Positions 36,116 through 44,428 of a stretch of 64,000 nt of DNA are shown here, piece after piece (positions within the stretch are counted from its first letter, which is position 1; the number at the start of each line of letters is the position of its first letter). The notes under the pieces are model-generated. The model ran no database searches. It saw nothing but the letters and a program-made list of their open reading frames with translations, and was not told the DNA's origin. The DNA is from Roseinatronobacter bogoriensis DSM 18756 (GTDB lineage: Bacteria > Pseudomonadota > Alphaproteobacteria > Rhodobacterales > Rhodobacteraceae). Both the position numbers and the translations under genes were made by a program. Where the stretch lies: assembly GCF_004366635.1 (NCBI RefSeq), contig NZ_SORN01000007.1, forward strand, positions 119,537 to 183,536. The letters run 5' to 3'.

Positions 36116-37120
36116 TTACCTCATCCGGATGCGGGGATCGACGATCGTGTAAAGGATGTCGATAAAGACGTTCAGCAAAACGAAAAGCGTCGTGTAAATG
36201 AGCACGAGCCCTGTAATTAATGGAAAGTCTCGAAAGGTAATTCCTTGAATCAACAGCAATCCGATGCCCGGCCAAGAGAATACTGTCTCAACAATGATTG
36301 CCCCTGAAATCAGAGCGCCAAATTCCAGACCGATGATGGTGATAACGGACACCAGCGCATTGCGAAAAGCATGGCGCCATAGGACCACACGGTTTGACAA
36401 CCCCTTGGCGCGTGCGGTCATGACATAATCTTCGCCCAAATTTTCGAGCATTGACGCGCGGGTGATCTGCATGATGATACCGGTCATTGCAGTGCCCAGA
36501 ACGATGGTTGGGAGGGCAAGATATCGCAGCGCATGAACCAAAGCGTCCCAGCGACCCTGTAGAACCGCATCAAGTGTCAGGAAGCCCGTAATGCGGGGCA
36601 AATCAAGCCCCCATGGCTCTCGGCCACCAGAGGGCAGGATATTTAGATAACCCGCAAAAATCAGGATCATCAAAATACCCAACCAAAAATTTGGCATTGA
36701 TATCCCAAAGAAACCGCCGATTGATCCGATAGTGTCGAAAACCGAATTCGGACGGGCTGCGGCCAAAACCCCCAATGGGATGCCGACTGCTATTGCAAGC
36801 AATGTAGCATAAAGTGCCAACTCTATACTGGCAGGAAGCCGGGCGAGCACAAGATCCATAACAGGCTCGCGGTAACGAAAGGAGGTACCAAAATCGCCGG
36901 TTGCTGCATTTTTGACAAAGTTTGCATATTGCACGGGAGCAGGCTGATCCAGCCCCCACGCGGCTGCGATCCGTTCACGGTCTTCAGCGCTCGCTTCATC
37001 CGATACCAGCATCGAGACGGGGTCGCCTGGTGCCGCTTGCATGAGAGCGAAGATCATCAACGAAACAACCAGCAAAACCGGGATCACGCCAAAGAGTCGT
37101 TTGACGGTGAAGGCAAGCAT
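36116..37120 (-). CDS. Dipeptide-type ABC transporter permease (DppB-like)
   Basis: A 334-residue permease starting MLAFTVKRLFGVIPVLLVV, the typical DppB N-terminal helix. The extracytoplasmic region contains the PGDPVSMLVSDEAS pattern near 34, and the EAA loop carries DYVMTARAKGLSNR. Start 37120 is supported by AAGGAAG five bases upstream; an upstream in-frame ATG is rejected. A strong hairpin separates it from the binding-protein gene. Confidence 0.92.
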   Translation of the reverse strand: MLAFTVKRLFGVIPVLLVVSLMIFALMQAAPGDPVSMLVSDEASAEDRERIAAAWGLDQPAPVQYANFVKNAATGDFGTSFRYREPVMDLVLARLPASIELALYATLLAIAVGIPLGVLAAARPNSVFDTIGSIGGFFGISMPNFWLGILMILIFAGYLNILPSGGREPWGLDLPRITGFLTLDAVLQGRWDALVHALRYLALPTIVLGTAMTGIIMQITRASMLENLGEDYVMTARAKGLSNRVVLWRHAFRNALVSVITIIGLEFGALISGAIIVETVFSWPGIGLLLIQGITFRDFPLITGLVLIYTTLFVLLNVFIDILYTIVDPRIRMR

Positions 37121-37146
37121 CGGACTTCCTTTCGTGAGAGGCATCG

Positions 37147-37171
37147 GCTGGGGCAGTTTAACTGCCCCAGC
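37147..37171 (-). terminator. Hairpin after the Dpp-type binding-protein gene
   Basis: Twelve-base arms GCTGGGGCAGTT and AACTGCCCCAGC surround one base in the gap between the binding-protein gene and the DppB-like gene. It lacks a T-run on the minus strand, so I read it as an mRNA stabiliser or partial attenuator that raises binding-protein dosage. Confidence 0.65.
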
Positions 37172-37176
37172 TGGTT

Positions 37177-38700
37177 TTAAGGCGCAGTGCGGATGTGGAT
37201 GTCCCAGCCATCAACGCGGTCTGCTTGACGGGGGGTGTATTCGACCGTTTCAGCGACGCCCCAGGCCATCTGGTGAAGCCAGAGGAAATGTGCGGGTACC
37301 TCTTCGGTGAGTTTAGCAATTGCCTGACGCATGAGGCCGTAACGCTCGTCCGGGTCGAAGGCAGCGCGTTCGGCCTGCAACAATGCGTCGAGTTCAGGGT
37401 CCGAAAACTCAAGTCGCGGTGAACCACCCGTTTCAAAGTACTGCCGTAGGGCGCGGGATGGGTCCAGCATCTGACCGCGCCCCATATAATAAAATGGCAC
37501 ACCACCCGTCTGTACATTTGACCAAAGTGTAGCCCATTCTGGCGTTCGCAGATTCACGCTGAAACCAGCCTCTTCCAGCATCGGAACCATTGCTTCGGCG
37601 ATCTGGCGATCCGCTGTGTAACGGCCTACAGGTGTATAGAAATCAATCTCTACCCCCACTAGATCAACACTCTCCAGCAGTTCCCGCGCACGCTCTGGAT
37701 CATAGCCATAAGGGGATTTGAAGTCAGGGTCGAAACCGAACTGCCCCTCGCCCACCGGTCCGTCCAAGAGCGTAGCCCGATCGCCGAGAAGCGCCCGCAC
37801 GATCCCTTCTCGGTTAATCGCATGTGCAACGGCCTGACGCGCTTCTTTCACATCCCACGGGGCGGTGGCAGGGTTCATTGCCAAAAACATCATTTCAACC
37901 GAATTGGCGAATTCTGTCCGCGCATTGGGCAGTTGCTCGATGCGGTCAATTAACTGTGGCGGGATGCCTTGGGCGATTTGAACCTCGCCATTGGCAAGCG
38001 CGGTCACGCGCGCCTCTGGTTCGGCCATGATGCGGTACATGATTTGCTGTGGATTGGACGGCGCGACCATCGGATGATCATCTACTCGTTCTAACACCAT
38101 ATGACTGCCGATAGACAGTTCTGACAGACGATACGGACCTGCACCAATAGGATGGGATCGATAAACCGACTGCCCATGTTCATCATAAAGCCGCTTTGAT
38201 GTGATTTGCAGAAGCGTCAAATTATCCGCGAGCGTAGCCGTTGGTTCATGCGTGGTGATGCGCACGGTCAGGTCATCGACCACCTCGGCCGTATCAATCG
38301 GCTGTACTATGAAGCCCGACGTTGATTCCGGATCGTTTCGAACGCGATCGATCGAATGGACCACATCTTCTGCCAGCACGGGATCACCATTGCTGCGCAC
38401 CCAATCCGGACGCAAACGCACGATCCAGTTCAGTTCATCCTCTGCCTCCATGCTTTCGGCCAGAAACGGAATCGGCCGTCCCGTCTCAAAATCATAGCGC
38501 ATGAGGCAGCCATAGACTTTGCACCAAAGGCTTCCAATTAGAACAACGGCATCTCCGTATGGATTGTGCCCGGCAAGGGTTTCAGTAATGGCAACTGCAA
38601 TGCGTTGCTGTGTCATTTCCTCTGCCGCTAAGGCAGCAGGGCTTGCGCCGAAGAGAAGCGCCGCTGACGCTAGGCAGCGAAGAGTTGGCATTCGAGTCAT
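37177..38700 (-). CDS. Peptide-type ABC transporter substrate-binding protein (family 5, DppA-like)
   Basis: A 507-residue periplasmic protein with a signal peptide (MTRMPTLRCLASAALLFG, cleavage after ALA near 25). Family 5 features include LRPDWVRSNGDPVLAEDVVH near 90, a VAHAINREG segment near 310 and GEGQFGFDPDF. The start at 38700 is supported by GGAGG seven bases upstream. It is the first gene of the seven-gene minus-strand operon. The ligand may be a peptide, opine or similar compound; the two co-transcribed Rid genes suggest a nitrogenous one. Confidence 0.9.
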   Translation of the reverse strand: MTRMPTLRCLASAALLFGASPAALAAEEMTQQRIAVAITETLAGHNPYGDAVVLIGSLWCKVYGCLMRYDFETGRPIPFLAESMEAEDELNWIVRLRPDWVRSNGDPVLAEDVVHSIDRVRNDPESTSGFIVQPIDTAEVVDDLTVRITTHEPTATLADNLTLLQITSKRLYDEHGQSVYRSHPIGAGPYRLSELSIGSHMVLERVDDHPMVAPSNPQQIMYRIMAEPEARVTALANGEVQIAQGIPPQLIDRIEQLPNARTEFANSVEMMFLAMNPATAPWDVKEARQAVAHAINREGIVRALLGDRATLLDGPVGEGQFGFDPDFKSPYGYDPERARELLESVDLVGVEIDFYTPVGRYTADRQIAEAMVPMLEEAGFSVNLRTPEWATLWSNVQTGGVPFYYMGRGQMLDPSRALRQYFETGGSPRLEFSDPELDALLQAERAAFDPDERYGLMRQAIAKLTEEVPAHFLWLHQMAWGVAETVEYTPRQADRVDGWDIHIRTAP

Positions 38701-38777
38701 GTTTTTTCCTCCCACAAGGCCCGACAACAATTTCAGATCCAGCACTGGGCCCTGATGAAAAGCAAACATGATTAAAC

Positions 38778-38801
38778 AAGTAAGTCAAGTATTACTTACT
38801 T
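38778..38801. promoter_or_regulatory. Probable TetR operator between the Dpp operon and its regulator
   Basis: AAGTAAGT (38778-38785) and ACTTACTT (38794-38801) form an exact inverted repeat with an 8-base spacer in an AT-rich divergent region. It lies 77 bp from the binding-protein start and 67 bp from the TetR start, so one site could control both directions. Confidence 0.65.
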
Positions 38802-38868
38802 ATTGGAAAACGCGGCAGATCTGCTAGTTCTATGGGTGTGAAAGATTTGAGAAGCGTGCGAGGATAAC

Positions 38869-39558
38869 ATGAACAATAAAGTCAGAGGTTCCAAAAAAGT
38901 GTCACGCAAAGAGCCCAAAGCCGCGCGCAACAGCGCTGAAACAAAAGAAAAGATTTTAAACTCTGCCATCGATGAGTTCTGTGAACATGGCTATGCTGGC
39001 GCCAATACGACCCGGATTGTACAATCTGCAGGATGCAACATTCGCATGCTGTACCACTATTTTGACAACAAGGACGGGTTATACATGGCAGCCCTTAGTC
39101 GGGTTTATGAAGAGTTACGAAGCAGTGAGGAGGCAACCAACTTTTGGAACGCGCCCCCTCTAGAAGGAATTGTCGCACTGACGCATTTCACGTTTGACTA
39201 TATGCATCAGAACCGGCGCTTCCCCAAGATGATCCTGAATGAGAACTTAAACAAAGGACGCGCAGCAGGGCAAATTGCCCAAACAATCAACACCACCGCG
39301 CGCCCGTTCATCGACAAGATTGGCAATCTTTTATCAAAGGGCCATGCACAAGGCGTGTTCACTCACCACCCCGATCCACTTCACCTCTATCTGACCATTC
39401 TGGCGCTCAGCTTCATCCACATTTCGAATCAACATACGCTAGTTGCGACCTTCGATGTCGATCTTGGAGCGCCACACTTTCTAAAGGAAAGAAAGGCGCA
39501 TGTAACAGAAGTAATGCTTAGCTTTCTGACAACGCCGCGAAGCTCGCCTGCTCCCTGA
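38869..39558 (+). CDS. TetR-family transcriptional regulator of the Dpp/Rid operon
   Basis: A 229-residue regulator with a charged N-terminal tail (residues 1-25) followed by a TetR DNA-binding domain: TKEKILNSAIDEFCEHGYAG and the recognition helix NIRMLYHYFDNKDGLY. The C-terminal domain (from about 85) has the RutR-like pattern FPKMILNENLNKG. It is divergent from the Dpp operon and preceded by an inverted repeat, so it probably represses import genes until a ligand derived from the substrate appears. Confidence 0.88.
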   Translation: MNNKVRGSKKVSRKEPKAARNSAETKEKILNSAIDEFCEHGYAGANTTRIVQSAGCNIRMLYHYFDNKDGLYMAALSRVYEELRSSEEATNFWNAPPLEGIVALTHFTFDYMHQNRRFPKMILNENLNKGRAAGQIAQTINTTARPFIDKIGNLLSKGHAQGVFTHHPDPLHLYLTILALSFIHISNQHTLVATFDVDLGAPHFLKERKAHVTEVMLSFLTTPRSSPAP

Positions 39559-39702
39559 AATAATTTTTCAAAGCTGCAGGAGATGCCCTTAACGAGAAGA
39601 TCGGAGGCTCTTTTGCCAGAATTTCAATCTCGCAAGCCGCTGAAGGCACAAATAATTGTATCTGGTCTTTAAAAGTTCACCCGCCACATTTCATACCGCC
39701 CC

Positions 39703-39732
39703 TGTTAATCTCCCCCTTTTTAACGGGGTGCA
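39703..39732. repeat. IS3-like element end
   Basis: TGTTAATCTCCCCCTTTTTA with the following ACGGGGTGCA is an element terminus: it lies 10 bp from the stop of the transposase fragment next to it. A related sequence occurs at 51219-51250 in the same arrangement, sharing CTCCCC and AACGGGGTGC. Confidence 0.5.
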
Positions 39733-39742
39733 TCGGTAGAAT

Positions 39743-39914
39743 TCACGCAGCCATTCTCAGTTTCATGGCGGGTGTGATGCCGCCGATGCCCATATTGGGG
39801 CAGTCGTTGTTGTAACTCCAGAGCCATTGGGTGGCTTGATCTTGTACCTCCTCGATGCTTTCGATGATGTATCGATCCCGCCATTCGTGCCGAACTGTTA
39901 TAAGGGTGTTCTAG
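39743..39914 (-). pseudogene. IS3-family transposase (OrfB) C-terminal fragment
   Basis: The minus strand reads NTLITVRHEWRDRYIIESIE followed by a SYNNDCPNMGIGGITPAMKL segment and the terminus RMAA with a stop at 39743-39745. This is the end of an IS3-type OrfB (usual form YNNxRPNMGIGGITPAMK). It starts directly after an in-frame stop, so only about 56 codons remain. The Dpp and second TTT operons flank it. Confidence 0.8.
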
Positions 39915-40177
39915 CACCTACCTTCCAGTCTTTGCCCTGAGTCGCGCTCTCCCGTCTGATGGAAATCAGGATGGAGTTTCGCGATGGCGACTACGGATGA
40001 GTTTCTCCGTGACGATGGGGTAGATACCGGACTAGAACTTCTTCGCGCTTGAATGCCGTCCCTCCGCCACACAAAGTGAGGCGGACCCTGATACGAGGCA
40101 AACGCAGAGGATGCGGGATTCGGGCATGATGCAGGAATTGTGTCGGAAGTCGGCGCTTTATACTGACGCCTGTTCAG
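39915..40177. other. Intergenic debris after the IS3 remnant
   Basis: The stretch contains a 22-codon plus frame from the ATG at about 39984 (MATTDEFLRDDGVDTGLELL) that could be the start of a lost gene, but no domain is recognised. I see no promoter or terminator for the second TTT operon, which ends here. Confidence 0.3.
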
Positions 40178-40651
40178 TCAAAACAGGATCGGGCTTGCGA
40201 GCAAGATAGGGGCTAGCTGAGTGAAAAGTACCCAGAATACTGCCCCCGCGCACATGGACACGACCCAAATACTGAAGGGCTTGCGCTCATCGGAATACGA
40301 TAACGCCCATATGGCAATGGCCATGAATCCTGTAGTTGCAACGGCTACGCCGAGATGTCGGACCGCGAGAAAGTACAACCCGGCCCATAGCAACCCGCCA
40401 AGAACTGGCGCCAACGAAATGGTAAGTACTGGCTCTTCTTCGTTCGATGTGCGAATCCTTCCCGCGAACAAGGCAAGGCCTGTCAGAACGAACACCCAAT
40501 GGACGATCATCGGGATAAGGTGATTGCCCACCCCTGGTCCAGGTCTCCAGGTGCCATGCCGGATATCTAGCAGACCAGCAGTTCCTAGAAGAATGACCAG
40601 CAGCGCCAGCAGAATATCGCGCTGCGCCGCTTGAGAGAGCTGCCGAATCAT
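40178..40651 (-). CDS. tctB: Tripartite tricarboxylate transporter small subunit TctB
   Basis: A 157-residue protein with four helices and the TctB-type pattern: ALLVILLGTAGLLDIRHGTW with GPGVGNHLIPMIV following, and a VRHLGVAVATTGFM region. ATG 40651 overlaps the tctA stop by 4 bp (ATGA) and has AGAGGTG upstream, which decides against the longer frame. Last gene of the second TTT operon, whose order (C-A-B) differs from the first operon (C-B-A). Confidence 0.85.
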   Translation of the reverse strand: MIRQLSQAAQRDILLALLVILLGTAGLLDIRHGTWRPGPGVGNHLIPMIVHWVFVLTGLALFAGRIRTSNEEEPVLTISLAPVLGGLLWAGLYFLAVRHLGVAVATTGFMAIAIWALSYSDERKPFSIWVVSMCAGAVFWVLFTQLAPILLASPILF

Positions 40652-42180
40652 TTCACCTCTTCCTTTGTCAGTACGTTCCGTTTGCGCGTTAGAAGCCAAA
40701 ATAGCAGCAAAAGTGCAAAGGTTCCGAAGTAAATCCCCAGCGCCAGTGGACTTTTGACAAGATGCGTCCAGTCATTGCGTCCCAACATAAGCGCCTGTCG
40801 CAAGGACTCCTCCAGCCCTGGACCAACGATGAAGCCAAGCACCAGCGGCCCGAGCGGCACGCCGAACCAACGCAAAGCAACACCCAACACACCGGCTGCC
40901 AGTAGCATCCAGACAGCGTTGATGGAATTACTGGAAGCGAATGTCCCGAGAATCGCTAACCCTAGAACAATTGGCAGCACATAACGAGGCTGGATCATGG
41001 CTAAGCGCGAATAGACTGGAAGCAGTACTTTCGACGCGACAAGATTGAACAGGTTGGCGTATATCAGGATGAAGAACAGCGCATAGATGATCGCCATGTT
41101 GTCGCGCATCATCGTTGGGCCGGGCGTGATGCTCATCATTATCAAGGCTGCGCCGAATAGGGCCGCTGTAGCGCTGCCCGGGATGCCAAAGGCAAAAAGA
41201 GGGATGAACGTCGCGCCAGATGTCGCACTGTTGCCGGCCTCGGCCGCCGCGACCCCTTCTAGAGATCCTTTGCCAAACTCCTTCGGTTTACGCGACAGCC
41301 TTTGTGCGAGACCATAGCTCATAAAAGCAGCTAGCGAAGCTCCTGCGCCCGGCAATGCCCCAATAAAGGTACCCATGCCTGTGCCCAGCATGGTTGCGCC
41401 AAAAGTCGAGCGGAAAGTGGGCCAATCCATCTTGTCCTTTGAAGGATCATAGGCGGGGGCATCTTGTGCGGGCGTTGTCACTCGCTGCTGAAAACGACGA
41501 CGCTGAAGCATCCGCGCAATCTGCACAAGAATCTCAGAAATCGCAAAGATACCGACAAGCAACGGGATCAGGCCGATCCCACCGGAAAGCTCCGGCATCC
41601 CGAATGTATAGCGTTGTGCGCCGGTCATCGGGTCTCGACCGATCATAGCCAACATCACGCCGAGTGCTGCTGCGGCGACGCCCCGCGCAACCTGCCCCAT
41701 GGTCAGCGCTGCGACAAGAGTGAGTGAGATCACATAAAGAGCGAAGAATTCAACAGGCCCAAATTTTAATGCGACAAGCGCTAGAGGTAGGGCGAGGAAA
41801 ATAAGGATCAGGTCGCTTGTCGTATCACCGATGCAGGACGAATAGAGAGCGGTATGCAACGCTTTATTTGGCTTGCCGGCAAGTTTGGCCTGATATCCGT
41901 CAATCACTGTCGCCGCTGCCCCGGCTGTCCCCGGAACGCCGAAGGTAATCGCCGAGATTGATCCGCCAAACATGCTGCCCTTATAGACGCCAACCAGAAG
42001 TCCTAGTGCAGAGGCGGGTTCAAGCACAAAAACAAATGGCAGAAGTACCGCGATAGCCATATCCCCGGACAAGCCAGGAATTGCACCGACCGTAATACCC
42101 AGCAGGATACCGACACAGGCGAAGATGATGACCTCTGGTGCGAAAGCAAGCGCAAACGCTTCGCCAAGGAATTCCAGCAT
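40648..42180 (-). CDS. tctA: Tripartite tricarboxylate transporter permease TctA
   Basis: A 510-residue TTT channel protein with about twelve helices. It contains GAIPGLSGDMAIAVLLPFVF near 32, GALPGAGASLAAFMSYGLAQ near 275 and FAFGIPGSATAALFGAALI near 325. It is distinct in sequence from the first TctA of the window. It follows tctC across a hairpin-containing gap. It should import the substrate of the ureide-type cluster that shares its operator. Confidence 0.93.
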   Translation of the reverse strand: MLEFLGEAFALAFAPEVIIFACVGILLGITVGAIPGLSGDMAIAVLLPFVFVLEPASALGLLVGVYKGSMFGGSISAITFGVPGTAGAAATVIDGYQAKLAGKPNKALHTALYSSCIGDTTSDLILIFLALPLALVALKFGPVEFFALYVISLTLVAALTMGQVARGVAAAALGVMLAMIGRDPMTGAQRYTFGMPELSGGIGLIPLLVGIFAISEILVQIARMLQRRRFQQRVTTPAQDAPAYDPSKDKMDWPTFRSTFGATMLGTGMGTFIGALPGAGASLAAFMSYGLAQRLSRKPKEFGKGSLEGVAAAEAGNSATSGATFIPLFAFGIPGSATAALFGAALIMMSITPGPTMMRDNMAIIYALFFILIYANLFNLVASKVLLPVYSRLAMIQPRYVLPIVLGLAILGTFASSNSINAVWMLLAAGVLGVALRWFGVPLGPLVLGFIVGPGLEESLRQALMLGRNDWTHLVKSPLALGIYFGTFALLLLFWLLTRKRNVLTKEEVK

Positions 42181-42240
42181 GACAACTCCACAATAAGTGA
42201 GGGGGGGCTGCACCAGCGCGTTAGTTCCGCTGATATAATC

Positions 42241-42260
42241 GTGGGCGCTTGTGCGCCCAC
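42241..42260 (-). terminator. Hairpin after the second tctC
   Basis: Arms GTGGGCGC and GCGCCCAC enclose TTGT in the gap between tctC and tctA. A T-run is absent. It probably acts as a stability or attenuation element that raises TctC over TctA. Confidence 0.6.
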
Positions 42261-42269
42261 GAAAAGAGT

Positions 42270-43229
42270 TTAGTCAACAAGTTGATCAAGGATCGCTGTC
42301 AGGTTCCCGATGGTTGTCTGATAAGCAGTCATGCTAGCCTCTGCACCAAGAGGCTGAACATCGGTACCAGTACGCTGTCCTAATGCCTGCGCGGATTCGC
42401 TTTCCAACGCAGCCATAATGCGCTCTTCAAGGATTGCACGGCGCTCTTCAGGTACGTCGCGATGAGCGAAGATCGTGTACCAAGCGGGCATGACCACATC
42501 AAAGCCCAGCTCGAGTAGAGTGGGAACGTCTGGCATGGATGAAACGCGCTCCGCTGTTGCAACCGCGAGGGCAACAAGTGTTCCGTCATCGACGCTTCCT
42601 TGAATGGTCGACGGGACCGAAGCCCCAACATCAACCTGTCCTCCCAATACGAAGGCAAGTGCCTGCGCGCCCCCTGTCGTGGGCAAGTGAACTGTGCTGA
42701 ACTCTGCTTCTTGTTCAAGGAGGATCAAGGGAAGATGCGGTACAGACAGATGACGGCCATGACCCACGCTGATTGTGTCGGGCGCGGCTTGTGCGGCTTC
42801 GATCAAAGCCTCTATCGATGTAAACGCACTATCGGCACGCGCAAAAAAGATAGGAGCGACTTCTGTGATCTGTACGATCGGAATCCAGTCATCCAGCTCA
42901 TAGCCCACATCTTCGCGCAGTGCCGTTGTTACAAGTGGGCCATAATCCGTTATCAGCATCGTGTAACCATCTGGTTCGGCATCTCGGACATACTCGATTG
43001 CCTCTTGCCCACCAGCGCCGCTAAGCGAAATAACATCGACGCGCGTATCCAGAAACTCGCCAGAGACCGACGATAGAATGCGGCCAGCAATATCAACCGC
43101 TCCTCCAGCTCCATAAGGACTTACCAGCCGAATCGGGCTTTCGCTCGGGAATTCCGCCAAAGCGCCGCCAGCGGCTGTCAGGCTTGTTGCGGTCACAGCG
43201 CACGCAAGCGCGAGTTTTCTAAGTGTCAT
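42270..43229 (-). CDS. tctC: Tripartite tricarboxylate transporter substrate-binding protein TctC
   Basis: A 319-residue Bug-family binding protein with a signal peptide (MTLRKLALACAVTATSLTA, cleavage near 26). Mature start: FPSESPIRLVSPYGAGGAVD. The start at 43229 is supported by GGAG upstream. First gene of the tctCAB operon. The promoter upstream carries the 17-bp operator shared with the hydrolase and dehydrogenase transcripts, so it likely delivers that pathway's substrate. Confidence 0.9.
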   Translation of the reverse strand: MTLRKLALACAVTATSLTAAGGALAEFPSESPIRLVSPYGAGGAVDIAGRILSSVSGEFLDTRVDVISLSGAGGQEAIEYVRDAEPDGYTMLITDYGPLVTTALREDVGYELDDWIPIVQITEVAPIFFARADSAFTSIEALIEAAQAAPDTISVGHGRHLSVPHLPLILLEQEAEFSTVHLPTTGGAQALAFVLGGQVDVGASVPSTIQGSVDDGTLVALAVATAERVSSMPDVPTLLELGFDVVMPAWYTIFAHRDVPEERRAILEERIMAALESESAQALGQRTGTDVQPLGAEASMTAYQTTIGNLTAILDQLVD

Positions 43230-43354
43230 GATCTGTTCTCCTGTTGGTGACGCGTAGGTGGTCAACTTGCAGTCGGTCGTCTTTATCTGGACGTCGCAGG
43301 GCCGTTGCCACAGCGAGCGATCGCTTGAGTTTCAATCGAGCAATCTCGGTTTTG

Positions 43355-43380
43355 GTATACAATCTGTATTCATTTGTCAA
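43355..43380 (-). promoter_or_regulatory. Promoter and GntR-type operator for the second tctC operon
   Basis: GTATACAATCTGTATTC (43355-43371) is a near-perfect palindrome of the form GTATACA-ATC-TGTATAC. On the minus strand a -35 TTGACA (43375-43380) precedes a -10-like TATACC (43354-43359), so the operator fills the spacer and overlaps the -10. The same operator occurs at 43463-43479 and 51030-51046. Confidence 0.7.
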
Positions 43381-43432
43381 AGAAAACTGCAAACTCAATG
43401 TTTGTTTGCCTCTTGTTTTGGCTTTCGGCGCA

Positions 43433-43479
43433 TTGACAGGCAGAAGATACGCCTGCATAAGAAAATACAAACAGTATAC
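43433..43479 (+). promoter_or_regulatory. Promoter and GntR-type operator for the hydrolase-hydantoinase-GntR operon
   Basis: A -35 TTGACA (43433-43438), a 17-base spacer and a -10-like CATAAG (43456-43461) are followed by AAATACAAACAGTATAC (43463-43479). That 17-mer keeps the ATACA-N5-TATAC core of the operator and matches 13 of 17 positions. It would block transcription near its start. The start codon follows at 43494. Confidence 0.65.
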
Positions 43480-43493
43480 CGCAGAGGAACAAA

Positions 43494-44423
43494 ATGCGGC
43501 CAGAAGGTACAGAACTTCTGACGGGCAGCATCGATTGCCATATTCATGCCTGTCCGCATATGAATGGCCGCAGCGTCACCGTTTTCGATGCTGTCCGCCA
43601 AGCGGCCGAGGTCGGGCAGCGCGCAATTGTACTCATGGATAATTTCCAAAATTCTTCAGGCTATGCCGCGCTGGCTATGCAGGAGCTTCAAGGTCAGGGC
43701 GTAGATGTACTGGGCGGCATCATTCTTCAGCCGACCGCTGGTGGTATCTGCCCCGAAACTGTCAGAATCGCGCTGAACTATGGTTATGGATCGGGAACAG
43801 GCGCGCGCTTCGTATCACTTCCCACACATCATACTCGGCATGTTGCCTTGCAAGAAGGCCGCACAGCCTTGCAGGCAGAGAGCGCATTCCACATTCCTTC
43901 GAACGGTCTTGTGCCAGATAAGGTGCTGGAAATTCTTGATATCTGCGCTGCGCAGGATGTGGTGTTCGATTGCGGTCACGTTTCCGGACCTGAGGCGATA
44001 CGATTGTCCGAGGTCGCGTCCGAGCGTGGGGTGGCGCACGTGCGGGCCCACTGTTCCGATTATGCGCGCGACATCGTCGCTTCTATCGCGCAACTGGGGG
44101 CGTATTGCGAATTTTCCTTTTTCGTACTTTCCCATGCCACGCAGGTGGGCTTGACCCATGCTGACAGCGAAAAGCACCGCATATCAGCCGTGACTCTCGC
44201 TCAGCAGGTGGAGCGCATTCGCGCCGCCGGATCACAGGCAATCGTATCATCTGATGCCGGCATATCCTTACTTGCGCCACCGGCCGAAACCTTCCGCCAG
44301 TATCTGGTGCTCTTGCGCGCCGCCGGATTTGAATATTCTGAGTTGCGCAATATGAGCAGACATGCACCGGCTGCCCTGTTCGGCATTGACCTTGCCTCAA
44401 GCAGCCACTCTCGATTGGAGTAA
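43494..44423 (+). CDS. DUF6282-like metal-dependent hydrolase
   Basis: A 309-residue cytoplasmic protein with a TIM-barrel metallohydrolase look. SIDCHIHACPHMNGR (H16 and H18 in the HxH position) opens the barrel, and VRAHCSDYARDI, FDCGHVSGPE and VSSDAGIS add further His and Asp residues suitable as ligands. I recognise it as the DUF6282 type of amidohydrolase-like proteins, whose substrates are not known to me. It starts the operon with the hydantoinase (5-bp gap) and GntR genes. It might supply the missing carbamoyl or ring hydrolysis step. Confidence 0.65.
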   Translation: MRPEGTELLTGSIDCHIHACPHMNGRSVTVFDAVRQAAEVGQRAIVLMDNFQNSSGYAALAMQELQGQGVDVLGGIILQPTAGGICPETVRIALNYGYGSGTGARFVSLPTHHTRHVALQEGRTALQAESAFHIPSNGLVPDKVLEILDICAAQDVVFDCGHVSGPEAIRLSEVASERGVAHVRAHCSDYARDIVASIAQLGAYCEFSFFVLSHATQVGLTHADSEKHRISAVTLAQQVERIRAAGSQAIVSSDAGISLLAPPAETFRQYLVLLRAAGFEYSELRNMSRHAPAALFGIDLASSSHSRLE

Positions 44424-44428
44424 CCTAA

